A DNA stretch of 64,000 nucleotides. Source: Amphibalanus amphitrite (Eukaryota > Arthropoda > Thecostraca > Balanomorpha > Balanidae). Position 1 is the first letter of the stretch. Every line of letters starts with the position of its first letter. Shown here in pieces: positions 11,405-22,369 of the stretch. A program made the translations under genes and the position numbers. Below the pieces are notes generated by a model that saw nothing but the letters and a program-made list of their open reading frames with translations, did not search any database and was not told where the DNA came from. The DNA is taken from assembly GCF_019059575.1 (NCBI RefSeq), contig NW_024882021.1, positions 124,001 through 188,000 on the forward strand, written 5' to 3'.

Positions 11405-12650
11405 TGTACCCCCCCCCGGTTTTTACGAATATCTCGCGCAAAAAGCGGACGATCGCGACGAAACTCTCAGTACCAGGGCTGCGGAGTCGGAGACGGAGTC
11501 GGAGTCGGTCGGAGTCGACAGATCTGCCCGGAGTCGAGTTGGTGTCGGAGTCGATTTTGGAAACCGGATCCGGAGTCGGAGTTGGAGTCACCGAAAATCA
11601 ATCGACTCCGCAGACCTGGCAGTGCTGCGGAGTCGGAGTCGGTAGTTGGAGTCGGTCGGAGTCGACAGTTCTGCGCGGAGTCGGAGTCGGGGTCGGAGCT
11701 GGTTTTTGAAAGTCGGAGTCGGAGTCGGAGTCGGAGTCGCCGAAAATCCATCGACTCCGCAACCCGGTTCAGTACACTCGAATTGATGAATTTTACACCT
11801 TCTCTGAAAGTTTTATGACTCTGACCCAAATAACCTTTGACCTGTGACCTATTTCTCGAGGTCATGTTTAGCCGGAATCGCGAATTGCGTATGTCAGCTC
11901 ACAATATCCGCGCGTTTTTTGTTCTTTTGTGGTTGTAAACGACAAACGTTCAAAAAATGTGAAAGATGTTGGTCCCGTGCATTATGGAGCGTGTCAAGGT
12001 CACCTGAAGGTCAGGTCAGGTCATTGACCTTTGATGACCTCGGTTCACTTTTCGAACTTCATACATGTTTCTATAGGCTAGGCTTGGCTAGTTTTTGGAG
12101 CTGAATTCGAATTCAGCAGCCATTTGAACATTTACGAAATAGTTATGGTGCCTTCAGCCTTCGTAACATGTTACGAAGCTATCGGAGGCGGTTGACACCT
12201 ACTATGAATACCCGGCAGGACCCCAACTGGTTGACCTGACCTGACCTGACCCCCCGACGTGGCCTCAATGCATGAATGATGAAGGCATCATCTGTGATCA
12301 AAACTCACATGATATTCGTGATCGAACCTCGAAAAAAACATGGCAGCCACACTTAACGAATTATTCTAACAGGTTTCGATTTTCCAGACTTTTGGGTCAT
12401 TGACCTGATCCCTATAGGTCAACCAATGACCTAGGACCTTAAAATTGGGTATCATCGGCTTCCTTTCGTCACGGGCACTGGGCAGCACGCTCGTTTTTTC
12501 CGCCAAGCTCTAGCTCGATAAGGGCCAAGCAGCAAGCGGGCAGGGCGGGAGGGGGGGGGGGGTCCCCCCTTATACGTTCGCAGCTGGCAAAACACTGATA
12601 CGGGGAGGCGCCCCACGGGGGGGGGGCAGAATCTGCCCTCCCTTCCCGTT
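11405..12650 (+). mobile_element. TTAA-family element (subfamily A), copy interrupted by a MITE
   Basis: Colinear with the bounded element at 12,830-13,721: TTTTTCGCGAATAACTCGCG-like start, GCGGA.GATCGCGACGAAACT, CCTTTGACCTGTGACCT, GGTCACCTGAAGGTCAGGTC, ACATGTTACGAAGCT, CCTAGGACCTTAAA and a right part with G-run/C-run hairpins (12,548-12,570 and 12,613-12,645). The GGAGTC MITE at 11,474-11,767 sits inside it. Outer boundaries are not exact, and the element has no open frame of its own. Confidence 0.65.
11474..11767. mobile_element. hAT-type MITE made of GGAGTC minisatellite, copy 2
   Basis: Starts CAGGGCTGCGGAGTCGG and ends with a decayed GACTCCGCAACCCGG. Flanks are CTCAGTAC (11,466-11,473) and TTCAGTAC (11,768-11,775), an 8-bp duplication with one mismatch. 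It is inserted in a subfamily A element, so it is younger than that copy. Confidence 0.8.
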
Positions 12651-12829
12651 TTTCGCCAATAACTTCTAAACGCGTTACGCCAGTAACATCAAACTTTCAG
12701 TGCCTTATACATCAATTTAACAACTTCCCTGAAAATTTGAGCGAAATCTGTAGGAAAATGTTTGAGAAAATGACGTTTTAAGTGACGTCATGTCACGCCA
12801 TTTTTGCTTCAAAAACTGCAAAACTTTAA

Positions 12830-13721
12830 CCCTCGCCGGCACAGGGGAGTTAATGCAACCCCCCCTAAGGTTTTTCGCGAATAACTCGCGTAAAAAGCGG
12901 CGGATCGCGACGAAACTTTCAGCACCCTCGCATTGATCAATTTTACACGTTCCCTGAAAATTTAATGACCCTGACCCCAATGACCTTTGACCTGTGACCT
13001 CTTTTCCGTGACCATGTTTGGCCGAAATCGCGATTCGGCGTATGTCGGCACGCATTAACCGCGCGTTTGCAAGCTTTTCGTGGTTTCAAACGTTCAAACA
13101 TGTGATTTGATGTTGCTCCCATACGTTGGGGTGGGTGTCAAGGTCACCTGAAGGTCAGGTCAGGTCATTGACCTTTGGTGACCTCGGGTGACCTCGGTTC
13201 ACTTTTTCGAGTTTTACATGTTTCTAGGCTAGTTTTTGGAGCTGAATTCGAATTTAGCAACCATTTGAACATTTACGAAGTAGTTTTGGTGCTTTCGTAA
13301 CATGTTACGAAGCTGCCAGTGGCGGTTGACACGCATTACGAATACCCGTCACAACCCCTACCGGTTGACCTGACCTGACCTGACCCGACCTGGTCTAAAT
13401 GCTTAAAAACATCATCTCTGATCAAAACTAACACGATATTCGTGATCAGCACCCCGGAAAACCACATAGCAGCCACACTTTACGACATTCTAACAGGTCC
13501 CGATTTTCCCGGTTTTCGGGTCATTGACCTGACCTGGAAGGTCACCCGATGACCTAGGACCTTAAATTGGGTATCATCGGCTTCCTCTCAAGACGGGCAA
13601 CACGCTCGTTTTTTCCGCGAAGCTCTAGCTCGATCAGGGGTCAAACGCGAGGGGGGGGGGTCGTACCAGCCCCCCCCCCTTGTGCCGTCGAAGGACGCAA
13701 AATGGCCTGTGCCGGCGAGGG
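12830..13721 (+). mobile_element. TTAA-flanked non-autonomous element, piggyBac-like (subfamily A)
   Basis: Perfect terminal inverted repeats CCCTCGCCGGCACAGG (12,830-12,845) and CCTGTGCCGGCGAGGG (13,706-13,721) are flanked by TTAA on both sides (12,826-12,829; 13,722-13,725). TTAA duplication and CCC-starting termini are features of piggyBac transposons (family knowledge); there is no transposase. The body carries dense AGGTCA/TGACCT arrays, including four overlapping GGTCA units near 13,370. A poly-G/poly-C block lies near the right end (13,649-13,680). Related copies lie at 11.4, 33.3 and 39.7 kb. Confidence 0.8.
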
Positions 13722-13725
13722 TTAA

Positions 13726-14243
13726 ACGCCGCTAACATCTTCATTTTTAAAGGAATCAAGACGTAACGACGTAACAAAAAGGTTATACGTGATTCTACTT
13801 TGTCTATCAAATGGCTATCTCGTTTTTTCTCAAAATTTTGGATTTTGGTCCATTTTTTTTGTTAAAAAAACTGACTTTTTGGGGATATTCAACAAAAAAT
13901 CCAAAATTTTGTGTTCATCGAAAAACCGGAATATATGTTAAAGAAGTGGTATATGTGCCAATTTTGAGAAGAATCGGTTCAAAAACGTGAGCGCTATAAA
14001 TATACAAACTTTTATGACGTCACTCACGACACACAAAATTTTCGCAAAATGTTTTTTTGAACTTCTAGACCTCATACGGAAACAAAAATAGCACCATTCG
14101 ATTCGCCGTGAGAAACTGCATCAGATAGACACCTTTTAGGTCTTAACAATAAACTTGACCTCACTTGACCTGACCTTGACCTGGCCTCGACCTGAAATTC
14201 ATCCAGATGTGGTCCATATCACTAATTGAGTGCGCCCATTGAA
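13726..14243. other. no gene; AT-rich repeat body
   Basis: Contains the phrase CCGGAATATATGT shared with other TTAA-family elements, followed by TGACCTTGACCTGGCCTCGA near 14,165. Probably the remains of another copy. No coding sequence. Confidence 0.4.
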
Positions 14244-14247
14244 TTAT

Positions 14248-15420
14248 CCCGCGCCCCGTAGGGGGGGGGGGGCCGAAACGGCCCCCCCTGTCCTTTTCGG
14301 TCGATATCTCCTAAACGGCTGGAGATATCGCCATCAAACTTTCAGGACCCCTCCGGGCATCAATTTTACACATTGTGACCAAAAATTTTTCCAGAGGCTA
14401 TGATAGGTTGGCCACAAATGACGTCAGAGTGACGTCATGTTCTGTCATTTTCGACCGAAAAAAGACCTTCGCGAGAAGACCTGTCAGGACTACAGCTTTG
14501 AAGATACAGAAAAATGATCAAGACATAAAAGGTGTAAAATTGACAGGGCTACAAAACTGCTATCTCGAATTTTTGAAATTTTTGAGTTTTGGCCCCCAAA
14601 AATAAAAAAAGCATTTTTTTTGGATATATTCGCCAAAAAATCCAGAAAGTTTTTTTAGTTTAAAAAAAAACGGAATATATGTGATAGTGCCTACTGTCTT
14701 CTATCTACATACCAAATTTCAGATCGATACCTCGTTTTTTGGCCAAGTTATAGCGAAAAAACTGTTCAAAAATGATGACGTCAAATTTTCAAACTCAATT
14801 TTTGGCAATTCTAGAACTCGTAGAGCAAAACGAAGACCATCATTAGACTCCCCGTGACGAGCTGCATCGAATCGATGCCCATTTTATGCAAAAATATCAA
14901 CTTTGAAATTTGACCTAATTTGACCTGACCTTGACCTGACCTTCACCAAAACGTGACCTAGGCTGGCCCCAAAGGCTGCCTAACCCACATAATCGCATTT
15001 GTCATGTAAAATGGACCATAAAACATGTATCACACGACACATTCATATTGTGACCCCCGGTGACCTGACCTCGCTGTGACCTGACCTGGTATCAGTGACC
15101 TCAGATAGCAAAGTATGTGTTTGAAGAACAATGTACCATCGATGGTTTTCAATAAATTACCAATTTACTCGCTTTCACAGCACATTTCTTGAATTGCCTG
15201 TGAACGGTGAAAATCTGACCTTTGACCTGACCTGTGACGTCATCGGTTTGACCTAGGTCAATGAAATTTGGTCACAAGGTAGTTCCCGGGTGGGGCTATC
15301 GAACGCCGTTTGAATTTTGAAAATCGGCCGGTAACTTTCCGAGATCTTAGGGGGGGGGGCCGAAACGGCCCCCCCCCCCTACGGGTGGTAGGGTCCGCCG
15401 GTAGCCCTACGGGGCGCGGG
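14248..15420 (+). mobile_element. TTAT-flanked non-autonomous element, piggyBac-like (subfamily B)
   Basis: Perfect 16-bp inverted repeats CCCGCGCCCCGTAGGG and CCCTACGGGGCGCGGG are flanked by TTAT on both sides (14,244-14,247; 15,421-15,424), a variant of TTAA. Just inside both ends are G-run, CCGAAACGG, C-run hairpins (about 14,262-14,285 and 15,349-15,380). The body has repeated TTTGACCTGACCT and GACGTCA motifs. A second copy in reverse orientation is at 47,536-48,694. Open frames are short. Confidence 0.8.
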
Positions 15421-15424
15421 TTAT

Positions 15425-15848
15425 ATGACTAAAATAACCCAAAACATGTGTCGCACATGCCCTCTTCTATATTTCGCATTTGGTGACCTGACCTGACCTT
15501 GACCTTGACCTTTGCATGACATTGTATGCAACGAATCTTGTCTTGGTAGCCTAAAAACACGTTTTGGGCAATCAGTCTCAGTCCATTCTTCGGCAACTAG
15601 GTACGGTGCAAGGCCGATACTGTAGAAACTTGCATTTTGTACGTACCTTTGACCTGACCTTGACCTGACCTCTGACCTACTTAAGCAAAAAGATCGGCTC
15701 TTTAGATCCGCATTGTTTAGAGCTTTCGATTGCCGTTTTCCCCATCTTTCTACGAACATCGGTTCGGAAGTTAGACAGGGGGGGGGGGGCAGAATCTGCC
15801 CCCCCCCCAGCAGGGCGCGAAAGGCTGAATAGCCCAGCGGGGCGCGGG
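15425..15848 (+). repeat. truncated TTAA-family element (subfamily B)
   Basis: Homologous to the right half of the preceding element. It ends CAGCGGGGCGCGGG at 15,848, followed by TTAA (15,849-15,852). A hairpin of G-run, CAGA A TCTG, C-run lies at 15,779-15,810. The left end is missing. Confidence 0.6.
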
Positions 15849-15852
15849 TTAA

Positions 15853-16095
15853 CCCTCACATGTGTTTGGCACATGTGCCAACCTCACTTGCCGTTTGGCA
15901 AGTCCAACCGGGGCCCTTAGGTACCGTTTGGCCCCTGATCGACCTAGAGCTTCACGGAAAAACAAGCGTGTTGCCCGTGACGAGAGGAAGCCGATGATAC
16001 CCAATTTCAAGGTCCTAGATCATTGGTTGACCTTCCAGGTCAGGTCAATGACCCACAAGTCGGGAAAATGAGGCTGATATGGGTTTTTCGGGGTG
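15853..16095 (-). mobile_element. TTAA-family element, outer half of a nested stack (left piece)
   Basis: Starts after TTAA (15,849-15,852) with CCCTCACATGTG. The matching right end, CACATGCGAGGG followed by CTAA, lies 18 kb away at 33,943-33,958. The body up to 16,095 (CCTGATCGACCTAGAGCTTC, GGTCCTAGATCATTGGTTGA, TATGGGTTTTTCGGGGTG) continues in register at 33,319. The whole was therefore split by the insertion 16,096-33,318. Confidence 0.6.
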
Positions 16096-16462
16096 CAGAG
16101 GCCAGTTTACCAACATGAAAATAGCCGCATGCCGGAATTTTTTGTCTAAAGACCGCCACACATACCGAACGTAAACGGAAAGCCCTAGCCACTTACGTGC
16201 CCATCGCGTTTACGCTCCGTATGTGAAACGGTCTTTACTCAACAAATTCCGGCAGGCGGCTATTTTTCTGTTGGTAAAACTGGCCTCTGAAAAAGCCCTA
16301 TCCACTTAAAGGGATTATCAGGGTTTAAAAATTGAAAGGAATCGGCATAAATTTCCAATCAATGAACTCCCCAGACTCTGCCGATTCTAAAGATATGCAT
16401 AAAATGTAAATCGGTACCAAAATTTGCGAGATATAGCCGTTTCAAAATTGACAAAATTGTAC

Positions 16463-17644
16463 TGTGAGAAATATCGTTTCCGTCTGCTCTGAGCGGCATC
16501 GGCGACTCTCATTATTTCCAGCGACGGGAAGCGCCCCGTCAGTCGGCCCGGAGGCCAAAGCCGACCAACCGGCGGCGGCTCGCGCGGTTCCTATCTCGCT
16601 GACCTCCACCGTTTGCACCACAACAAAAACACTCGACGAGGGTTAAGCACGTAGTGGTAGACAGGGAACGTGAGAACCTGAATGTAGGATGATCAGTTAA
16701 CAACTGATAATGAGCTGACGCCTTTGTGCAAGACCGGTAAGACCGGTGTAAAAACGCACACACCAAGGGCAAACGACTGTCAGAGAGGTATAAAACGGGC
16801 GCCAGACGCAGCAGCGACTCACTCACACAGTCCACACCACACTCAACAACATCCACTCTCCAACACTCCACTCAACATGCACAAGTAAGTACCTACGTAA
16901 GAATGACTCAGACCGGACGGTCTGCCCCAGCCAGCTCTCTTGGAGCTGTGCTGTGGGGACAAGGTGACGTGATGTCTTCTAGGAAGTCCGTTTAACTTGC
17001 CGAACTATTCGGTATATGGTTGAACTGTTTGTTTTGTCTTTCGGCTAACCATTCGGTTATCTCTTTCGGCTTTTTGTTTGGTGACCGTTGACCGCCGTTG
17101 TCCGGTCTCACTGCGCTGTTTGTGTTTCAGCCTGCCCGCCATCATGACGCTGACCAGGGAGCCGATTGGCTCGGCTTGGCGGCAGCAGGCTGTTCTTTCG
17201 GCACTCTTCCGGCCTCTACAATATCGGCATACTCGAGTGCGATAGCAACTCGAGTGGGACTGATTTTCGGTCTTCTTTCGACACTCTTCCGTCTTCTTCG
17301 ATATCAGCCTGTGCTAATGCAGCGGCTATTCGTGCAGGACTGATTTTCGGCCTTGTCTCGTTTAATGACTCGATCGCTTCCTTTTGACATTTTGGATTCG
17401 ACCTCATCTTTTGGCTCATTTCAATATATCTACTTTTTGTTCATGTCTGTGTGCTGGTGGAATGGATAGTGTTAGAAGAAGAGGAAACACACACATACAT
17501 CGATCTTGTTTTCAGTGCAGTAGTTAATATCCCTAGACAACACATAGAGTAATATAGTGAAGGACACAATCCCCTAGACATATCTAGCGATAAGACAGCA
17601 ATGCAGCATAGCAGCATATACAAAGGGACAACTTTCAAATTACA
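16463..17644 (+). repeat. left LTR of the non-coding LTR element
   Basis: It appears the same as the right LTR over 1,182 bp wherever compared. It contains a TATA box, a possible short leader exon (ATG CAC AA before GTAAGT at 16,885) and an acceptor (TGTGTTTCAG, ending 17,130). Small open frames inside it occur twice simply because the LTR occurs twice. Confidence 0.9.
16789..16795 (+). promoter_or_regulatory. TATA box of LTR promoter
   Basis: TATAAAA in the context GAGGTATAAAACGGG. About 30 bp downstream is a CACTC-rich tract suitable as initiator and leader. The same box is at 28,378-28,384 in the right LTR. Confidence 0.6.
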
Positions 17645-17645
17645 T

Positions 17646-17663
17646 TGGGGGCTCGTCCGGGAT
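17646..17663 (+). other. primer binding site, tRNA-Pro type
   Basis: TGGGGGCTCGTCCGGGAT, one base after the LTR end. This is the 18-nt sequence complementary to the 3' end of tRNA-Pro used by murine leukaemia-type retroviruses (established knowledge). It fixes the element's orientation as plus. Confidence 0.85.
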
Positions 17664-18222
17664 CTCAAACTCTGTTCTGCTCGAACAGGACCCTGATTAT
17701 ATATGCTTCTGATTCACTGCATGTTCTCGTTTGTGAAGTTTTCATGTTCTTTGTTGTTCCAGGCTGATTCGTTGATGACTGACTTGGTACTTCTTGTAGT
17801 CCGTAAGCTTTCTATATTTCGTTTGTGAAATATGAATTGACGGGCCAATATCTGTGTATTTTCAGCTGCATTGATATCTGATGTGACCAGGAATGGTTCA
17901 AGCTCCAGGCTCTACTAGGTTCCACGTTCGTCAGGCCCAATTCTTGGTCTGCATGCGGCATTGGCAGTCTCCATTGGATGCATCGTCGAGGTCGCTGCAT
18001 CTCTGGAAGTTTATTCGATTCAGGTTAGTCTTACTTCTGCGGGTCTACTTACTTTACCTTCTGCTGATACTTGTCCTTTCGAGTTATTCGGTCGTATGCA
18101 TCGTAAATTAATTCGTTCGCATCGTTGGCAAGATAGAAGTGACTATTTAACTGGATAGGGTTGTATAGGAATGTCCAGATATGCTCAATGACTACATTCA
18201 TTCGGTTCAGTTTTGTGTTCGG

Positions 18223-18348
18223 ATGATACCGACTTGGTATCATTGAACTTTATTAAGAAGTTGCCCGTATAAGGCGCTCATATAATGCCGACTTGGTGTT
18301 ATTGAGCTGGTCCGTAGGTTTGATCTGATAACATCGACTTGGTGTTAT
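18223..18348 (+). ncRNA. array of covarying GACTT-loop hairpins in the LTR element leader
   Basis: Three hairpins have an invariant GACTT loop and 8-bp stems: ATGATACC/GGTATCAT (18,223-18,243), ATAATGCC/GGTGTTAT (18,282-18,302) and ATAACATC/GGTGTTAT (18,328-18,348). A fourth, ATGATACC/GGTGTCAT, is at 24,256-24,276. It was originally close by and is now separated by the Ty3 insertion. Stem changes keep pairing: G-C to A-T at stem position 3, T-A to C-G at position 5, and G-T wobbles elsewhere. Each is followed by TGA. The position after the primer site suggests a packaging or dimer-linkage signal; that role is inference. Confidence 0.55.
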
Positions 18349-18376
18349 TGAGATTTGTCTTGACCTTTAATGCTCA

Positions 18377-18947
18377 TGTGGCACGGCTGAAAGTAGCCGG
18401 TCGCCACTTGAACCGCTAGCAGTGTATACCGCTAGTAGTTCACCTCTCGTTGTGAGAGGGAGTGAAAGGATTGTCAAGGCAGAGACTACCATCCGCCACC
18501 GTCGGCACCACACAACTCCAAGGGAGGAGGAGACTCCCGATGTGGGCCCGTGTCGGTAGCTCTGAGCTTGACTAGGATGAACGAGTTACCGATCGTGGAT
18601 CGTACTGATTTATTGAACAAAAATTGGCACACTATATTTCTAGCAAGGCTACCTTGCATAGGTAGTTTCAGCGTCTAAATGGTAATATTACAAATTACAG
18701 TGACAGTTGGACAAAGAAAAATTACTCCACACCTGCGCTCCTAGATTACCCTCTTAAGGCGTGACAATACAACAGCTACGGTTACAAGAGATAACATATA
18801 AGGCAGAAAACAATCACAAGACATATGTGTCAATCAATCACTGACATCTGCGTGCATCAAAAGGATTTACTAGTTTACGACGCCGCCGCTGGGTTGCACA
18901 CGCTACGGCGCCGTCGCTAGCAACGGAGCGCTGTTGCACCCGCTACA
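18377..18947 (-). repeat. 3' LTR of the Ty3 element
   Basis: TG...CA repeat, same length and sequence as 23,622-24,192 wherever compared. Since coding is on the minus strand, this is the downstream LTR. Confidence 0.92.
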
Positions 18948-18964
18948 GTATACCCCCTCCCTAG
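18948..18964 (-). other. polypurine tract of the Ty3 element
   Basis: On the minus strand CTAGGGAGGGGGTATAC directly precedes the 3' LTR (TGTAGCGGG). It is the expected plus-strand primer. Confidence 0.7.
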
Positions 18965-18969
18965 ACACG

Positions 18970-19560
18970 TCACTGGGGAACGGAGAGGAACGTGACGTGT
19001 CGGAACCGGAGAGGCGGGCGGACTTCTCTACCGGAGCGGGTACGGAGGGCAGGGCGGAGCGGAGGCGCCGCCGGCATGGCACCAGGCGGGCACGACGAGC
19101 CGGCCGCCGCCGCTGACTGACAGTCGGCAGGGGAGAGCGCAGGAGGACCGTCGGCAGGGGAGGGCGCAGGAGGTACAGGGACCGCAGTGGACGGAACGGA
19201 CTCGATGGGTCGGCGTGGAGTCTTGGATGGGAGTAGGAGCTTAGGTCCCGAACCTGGCACCGCAGTGTTGGGGCCCGGCGCGTCACGGGGCGGGTCGCAA
19301 TGATTCGGAGTAGCAGTCGGCGCATCAAGAAAGGCGGGTTTGACACGGTCCAGCGAGACAGTATCATTACGACCGTTACGGAACACGGTGACAGTCTTGG
19401 TTGAACGGCGCACCACGCGAAAGGGACCGTCATACGGCGGCGTCAGCGGTGGGCGAGAGGAGTCTCGCCGAATGAAAACATGCTGACAGTCCAGCAGCTC
19501 ACTCGGCACAAACACAGGCACGGAGGACGGAGAATGGAGATCGAGGGGCCGCCGGTCGAA
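18970..19560 (-). CDS. integrase C-terminal tail of the Ty3 element (frameshifted from pol)
   Basis: The frame contains [18 protein letters not shown], then [12 protein letters not shown] and [10 protein letters not shown], the HVF(V/I)R.D and GPF/Y-type module that closes integrases of this clade. A proline/serine-rich tail follows and ends at a TGA near 18,970. It continues pol in another frame. The switch point lies near 19,555, where the pol frame turns into [13 protein letters not shown] and soon stops, while the other frame offers [15 protein letters not shown] single-base change in this copy is the simplest explanation. Confidence 0.75.
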   Translation of the reverse strand, partial: FDRRPLDLHSPSSVPVFVPSELLDCQHVFIRRDSSRPPLTPPYDGPFRVVRRSTKTVTVFRNGRNDTVSLDRVKPAFLDAPTATPNHCDPPRDAPGPNTAVPGSGPKLLLPSKTPRRPIESVPSTAVPVPPAPSPADGPPALSPADCQSAAAAGSSCPPGAMPAAPPLRPALRTRSGREVRPPLRFRHVTFLSVPQ

Positions 19561-22369
19561 CCCGGCGCATGGCCCGGCGCAGCTCGTCCACGTAGGACGC
19601 CGGATCCAGGTGCGTCGGACCTGACGCAGCAGAGACGAGTTCGCCCGGAAGGCGCAGAGGCTGTCCGTAGACGAGCTCCGCCGGCGTGCAGCCCAGGTCT
19701 TCCTTCAGCGCCGACCGGATGCCGAGAAGAGCCATGGGCAGGAGGTCGGTCCAGCGGACCGGCGGATCAGCCGCACGCAGTGCAGTCTTCAGCTGACGGT
19801 GGAAACGTTCCACCAGACCGTTGCTCTGCGGATGGTAACTGGTGGTGCGAATGCGGTGGCAGCCGAGGATCTGCGACAGGTGGTCCCACAGGTTGGACTC
19901 AAACTGTGCACCTCGGTCAGTAGTGACGCAGGACGGCACGCCGTAACGGGCCACCCATCCGGAGACGAACGCGCGGGCGACTGTCACTGCACGAATGTCC
20001 GGCAAGGGCAGCGCCTCTGCCCAGCGCGTGAACCGATCCACGCAGGTGAGCAGGTACTGGTTACCGTCCGACGGGGGCAACGGACCCACGAGGTCGATGT
20101 GCACGTGGTCAAACCGTGCCGCCGGCAGCGGAAACGGTTGCACTGGGGTACGCGTGTGACGCTGCACTTTAGCCCGCTGACACTGGAGACACGCACGCGT
20201 CCACGTCGCGACGTCACGGTTCATACCGGGCCACACAAATCGCTGGGCGACGAGATGCTGGGTGCCACGGACGCCCGGGTGTGACAGGCTGTGCAGAAGG
20301 CGGAAGTAGGGTCGCCGGAGGTCCTCTGGCAGCAGTGGCCGAGGGCGACCTGTAGATTCGTCCACCAGCAGCGTTGAACCACTGGGCAGCTCGACGGAGC
20401 GCAGGCGGAGGGAGTGACGAGTGGCGACGAACGCCTGGAGCTCCCGATCGGTCTGCTGGGCCGTCGCCAGAGTCTCGAAGTCGTCCAGGGGTGGTCGAGG
20501 TTCGGAGAGCACGGTCGTGATCCGAGAGAGCGCGTCCGCCACTACGTTGTTCCGTCCGGGAACGTGACGGACATCGGTAGTAAACTGGCTGACGAAGTCC
20601 AGGTGACGAGTTTCGCGAGGAGCGTGACGATCGGAGCTGCACCCCACAGCCGACACCAGGGGTCGATGGTCTGTGAACAGGATGAACTCCCGGCCCTCGA
20701 CACTGTGGCGGAAGTGCCGGATGGCGAGGTAGCAGGCCAGCAGCTCGCGCCCGAAAGTGCTGTAGCGCGTTTCGGCAGGCTTGAGCGTCTTGGAGAAGTA
20801 GGACAGCGGTGTCCAGCAGCCGTCCACGAACTGTTGTAGGACCGCGCCGACGCCGACATCCGAGGCATCCACTTGGATGCTGAGTGGTGCACCTGGCAGA
20901 GGGTGTGCCAGTCGGGTGGTGTCCGCCAGGCGCGCCTTGACGGCGGTGAAGGTCGACTGGGCCTCGTCAGTCCAACGGACGGGCCGAGCGCTCTTGGCGT
21001 TGCGTTGTGTGATCAGCCGGTGCAGAGGGCGAAGCAGGGCGGCGGCGTCGGGCATGAATCGGTGGTAAAAAGTTACCATTCCGATGAAACGCCGAAGGTC
21101 GCGCTCGGTGCGAGGCAGCGGGAAGTCCCGGACGGCTGCCACCCGGTCCGGCAGTGGGGCGATGCCGTCACAGTTGACGTCGTGTCCCAGAAAGTTCAGC
21201 CGCGGAACGCCGAAGACGCATTTGTGGACGTTCAGTACCACGCCGTACGCGTCCAGCTGTTGGATCACTTTTCGCACGTGTCCGATGTGCTCCGTCTCCG
21301 ACGAGCTCGCGATCAGTATGTCATCGACATATGCGAAACAGTGGGTGCAGTCGCGCAAGACCTCGTCAATAAAGCGTTGGAAGGTCTGGCCGGCATTACG
21401 CAGGCCGAAGGGCATGCGGACCATTTCCCACAGGCCGAAGGGTGTGGTGATAGCGGTCTTCGGCACGTCGGACGGCTCCACGGGTATCTGGTTGTAGGCC
21501 CGGTGGAGGTCGAGTTTGGTGAAGATGGAGCAGCCGTGCAGCTGAGAGGCGAAGTCCTGGAGGTACGGGAGAGGGTACCGGTCGGGGACGGTGGCAGCGT
21601 TGAGAGCCCGGTAATCCCCGCACGGGCGCCACTCGCCAGGAGTGGCCTTCGGTTCCAGGTGGAGCGGCGCAGCCCAACTGCTCTGTGACGGGCGGATGAC
21701 GCCGAGCCGGTAGAGCTTGTCGAACTCTCGGCGAGCGACAGCAAGCCGGTCAGGAGCGAGACGGCGAGGGCGTGACTTCCGGGGCGGGCCCGTGGTGACG
21801 ATATGATGCGTCACCGAATGGCGTACCGGAAGCGGACGGGAGGTGTCGGCCGTGACGCCCGGGAACTCCGCCAGCATCGACTGGTAGGGCGAGGCAGTGG
21901 GTCGGAGACCCAAAGAGGACACTACTGCAGTGGTGCCCCTCGCTCTGACAGTTCCATTGTCCTCACACAGCGTGCACCTCCTCACATCCACCGAGAGGTG
22001 GTGATGGGCCAGAAAGTCGGCGCCGAGGATGGGCACGCCGACTTTGGCCACCACAAAACGCCACGGCAGAGGCGAGCCACCATCCAAAGTCACACAGTGG
22101 TCAAACAGACCGATGACCGGCACGCTGGAGCCATTGGCCGCGGTCAGTCGGGGAGCCTGTCCGGCGGCTAGCACTGCGCCTCGCGGGAGCGCGTGAGGAG
22201 GCAGGGCACTCACTTGGGCCCCAGTGTCTATCAAGAATCGGCAGTTCAATTTAGTATCGTGCACATAAAAGAGCGGCGCCAAGTCCGGTGTCGGGCCTGA
22301 TGCGGGAGGCGCAGGCCGGCTCAGGCCTCCGAGTTTCCCGCCGGCGTCCACGCACACGGCCCAGTGCAC
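19499..22369 (-). CDS. Ty3-type pol polyprotein: protease, RT, RNase H, integrase
   Basis: 956 codons. The order is aspartic protease ([12 protein letters not shown]), reverse transcriptase with catalytic YVDD ([10 protein letters not shown]), Ty3-type RNase H ([22 protein letters not shown]), an integrase zinc region ([14 protein letters not shown] ... CLQCQ) and an integrase core with the D-D-E residues ([31 protein letters not shown]). It overlaps the end of gag by about 50 nt in another frame, so expression would need ribosomal frameshifting. Without the C-terminal tail, which lies in the next frame, the integrase is incomplete in this copy. GC-rich codons give many spurious frames on the opposite strand. 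Confidence 0.93.
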   Translation of the reverse strand: MHWAVCVDAGGKLGGLSRPAPPASGPTPDLAPLFYVHDTKLNCRFLIDTGAQVSALPPHALPRGAVLAAGQAPRLTAANGSSVPVIGLFDHCVTLDGGSPLPWRFVVAKVGVPILGADFLAHHHLSVDVRRCTLCEDNGTVRARGTTAVVSSLGLRPTASPYQSMLAEFPGVTADTSRPLPVRHSVTHHIVTTGPPRKSRPRRLAPDRLAVARREFDKLYRLGVIRPSQSSWAAPLHLEPKATPGEWRPCGDYRALNAATVPDRYPLPYLQDFASQLHGCSIFTKLDLHRAYNQIPVEPSDVPKTAITTPFGLWEMVRMPFGLRNAGQTFQRFIDEVLRDCTHCFAYVDDILIASSSETEHIGHVRKVIQQLDAYGVVLNVHKCVFGVPRLNFLGHDVNCDGIAPLPDRVAAVRDFPLPRTERDLRRFIGMVTFYHRFMPDAAALLRPLHRLITQRNAKSARPVRWTDEAQSTFTAVKARLADTTRLAHPLPGAPLSIQVDASDVGVGAVLQQFVDGCWTPLSYFSKTLKPAETRYSTFGRELLACYLAIRHFRHSVEGREFILFTDHRPLVSAVGCSSDRHAPRETRHLDFVSQFTTDVRHVPGRNNVVADALSRITTVLSEPRPPLDDFETLATAQQTDRELQAFVATRHSLRLRSVELPSGSTLLVDESTGRPRPLLPEDLRRPYFRLLHSLSHPGVRGTQHLVAQRFVWPGMNRDVATWTRACLQCQRAKVQRHTRTPVQPFPLPAARFDHVHIDLVGPLPPSDGNQYLLTCVDRFTRWAEALPLPDIRAVTVARAFVSGWVARYGVPSCVTTDRGAQFESNLWDHLSQILGCHRIRTTSYHPQSNGLVERFHRQLKTALRAADPPVRWTDLLPMALLGIRSALKEDLGCTPAELVYGQPLRLPGELVSAASGPTHLDPASYVDELRRAMRRVRPAAPRSPFSVLRACVCAE

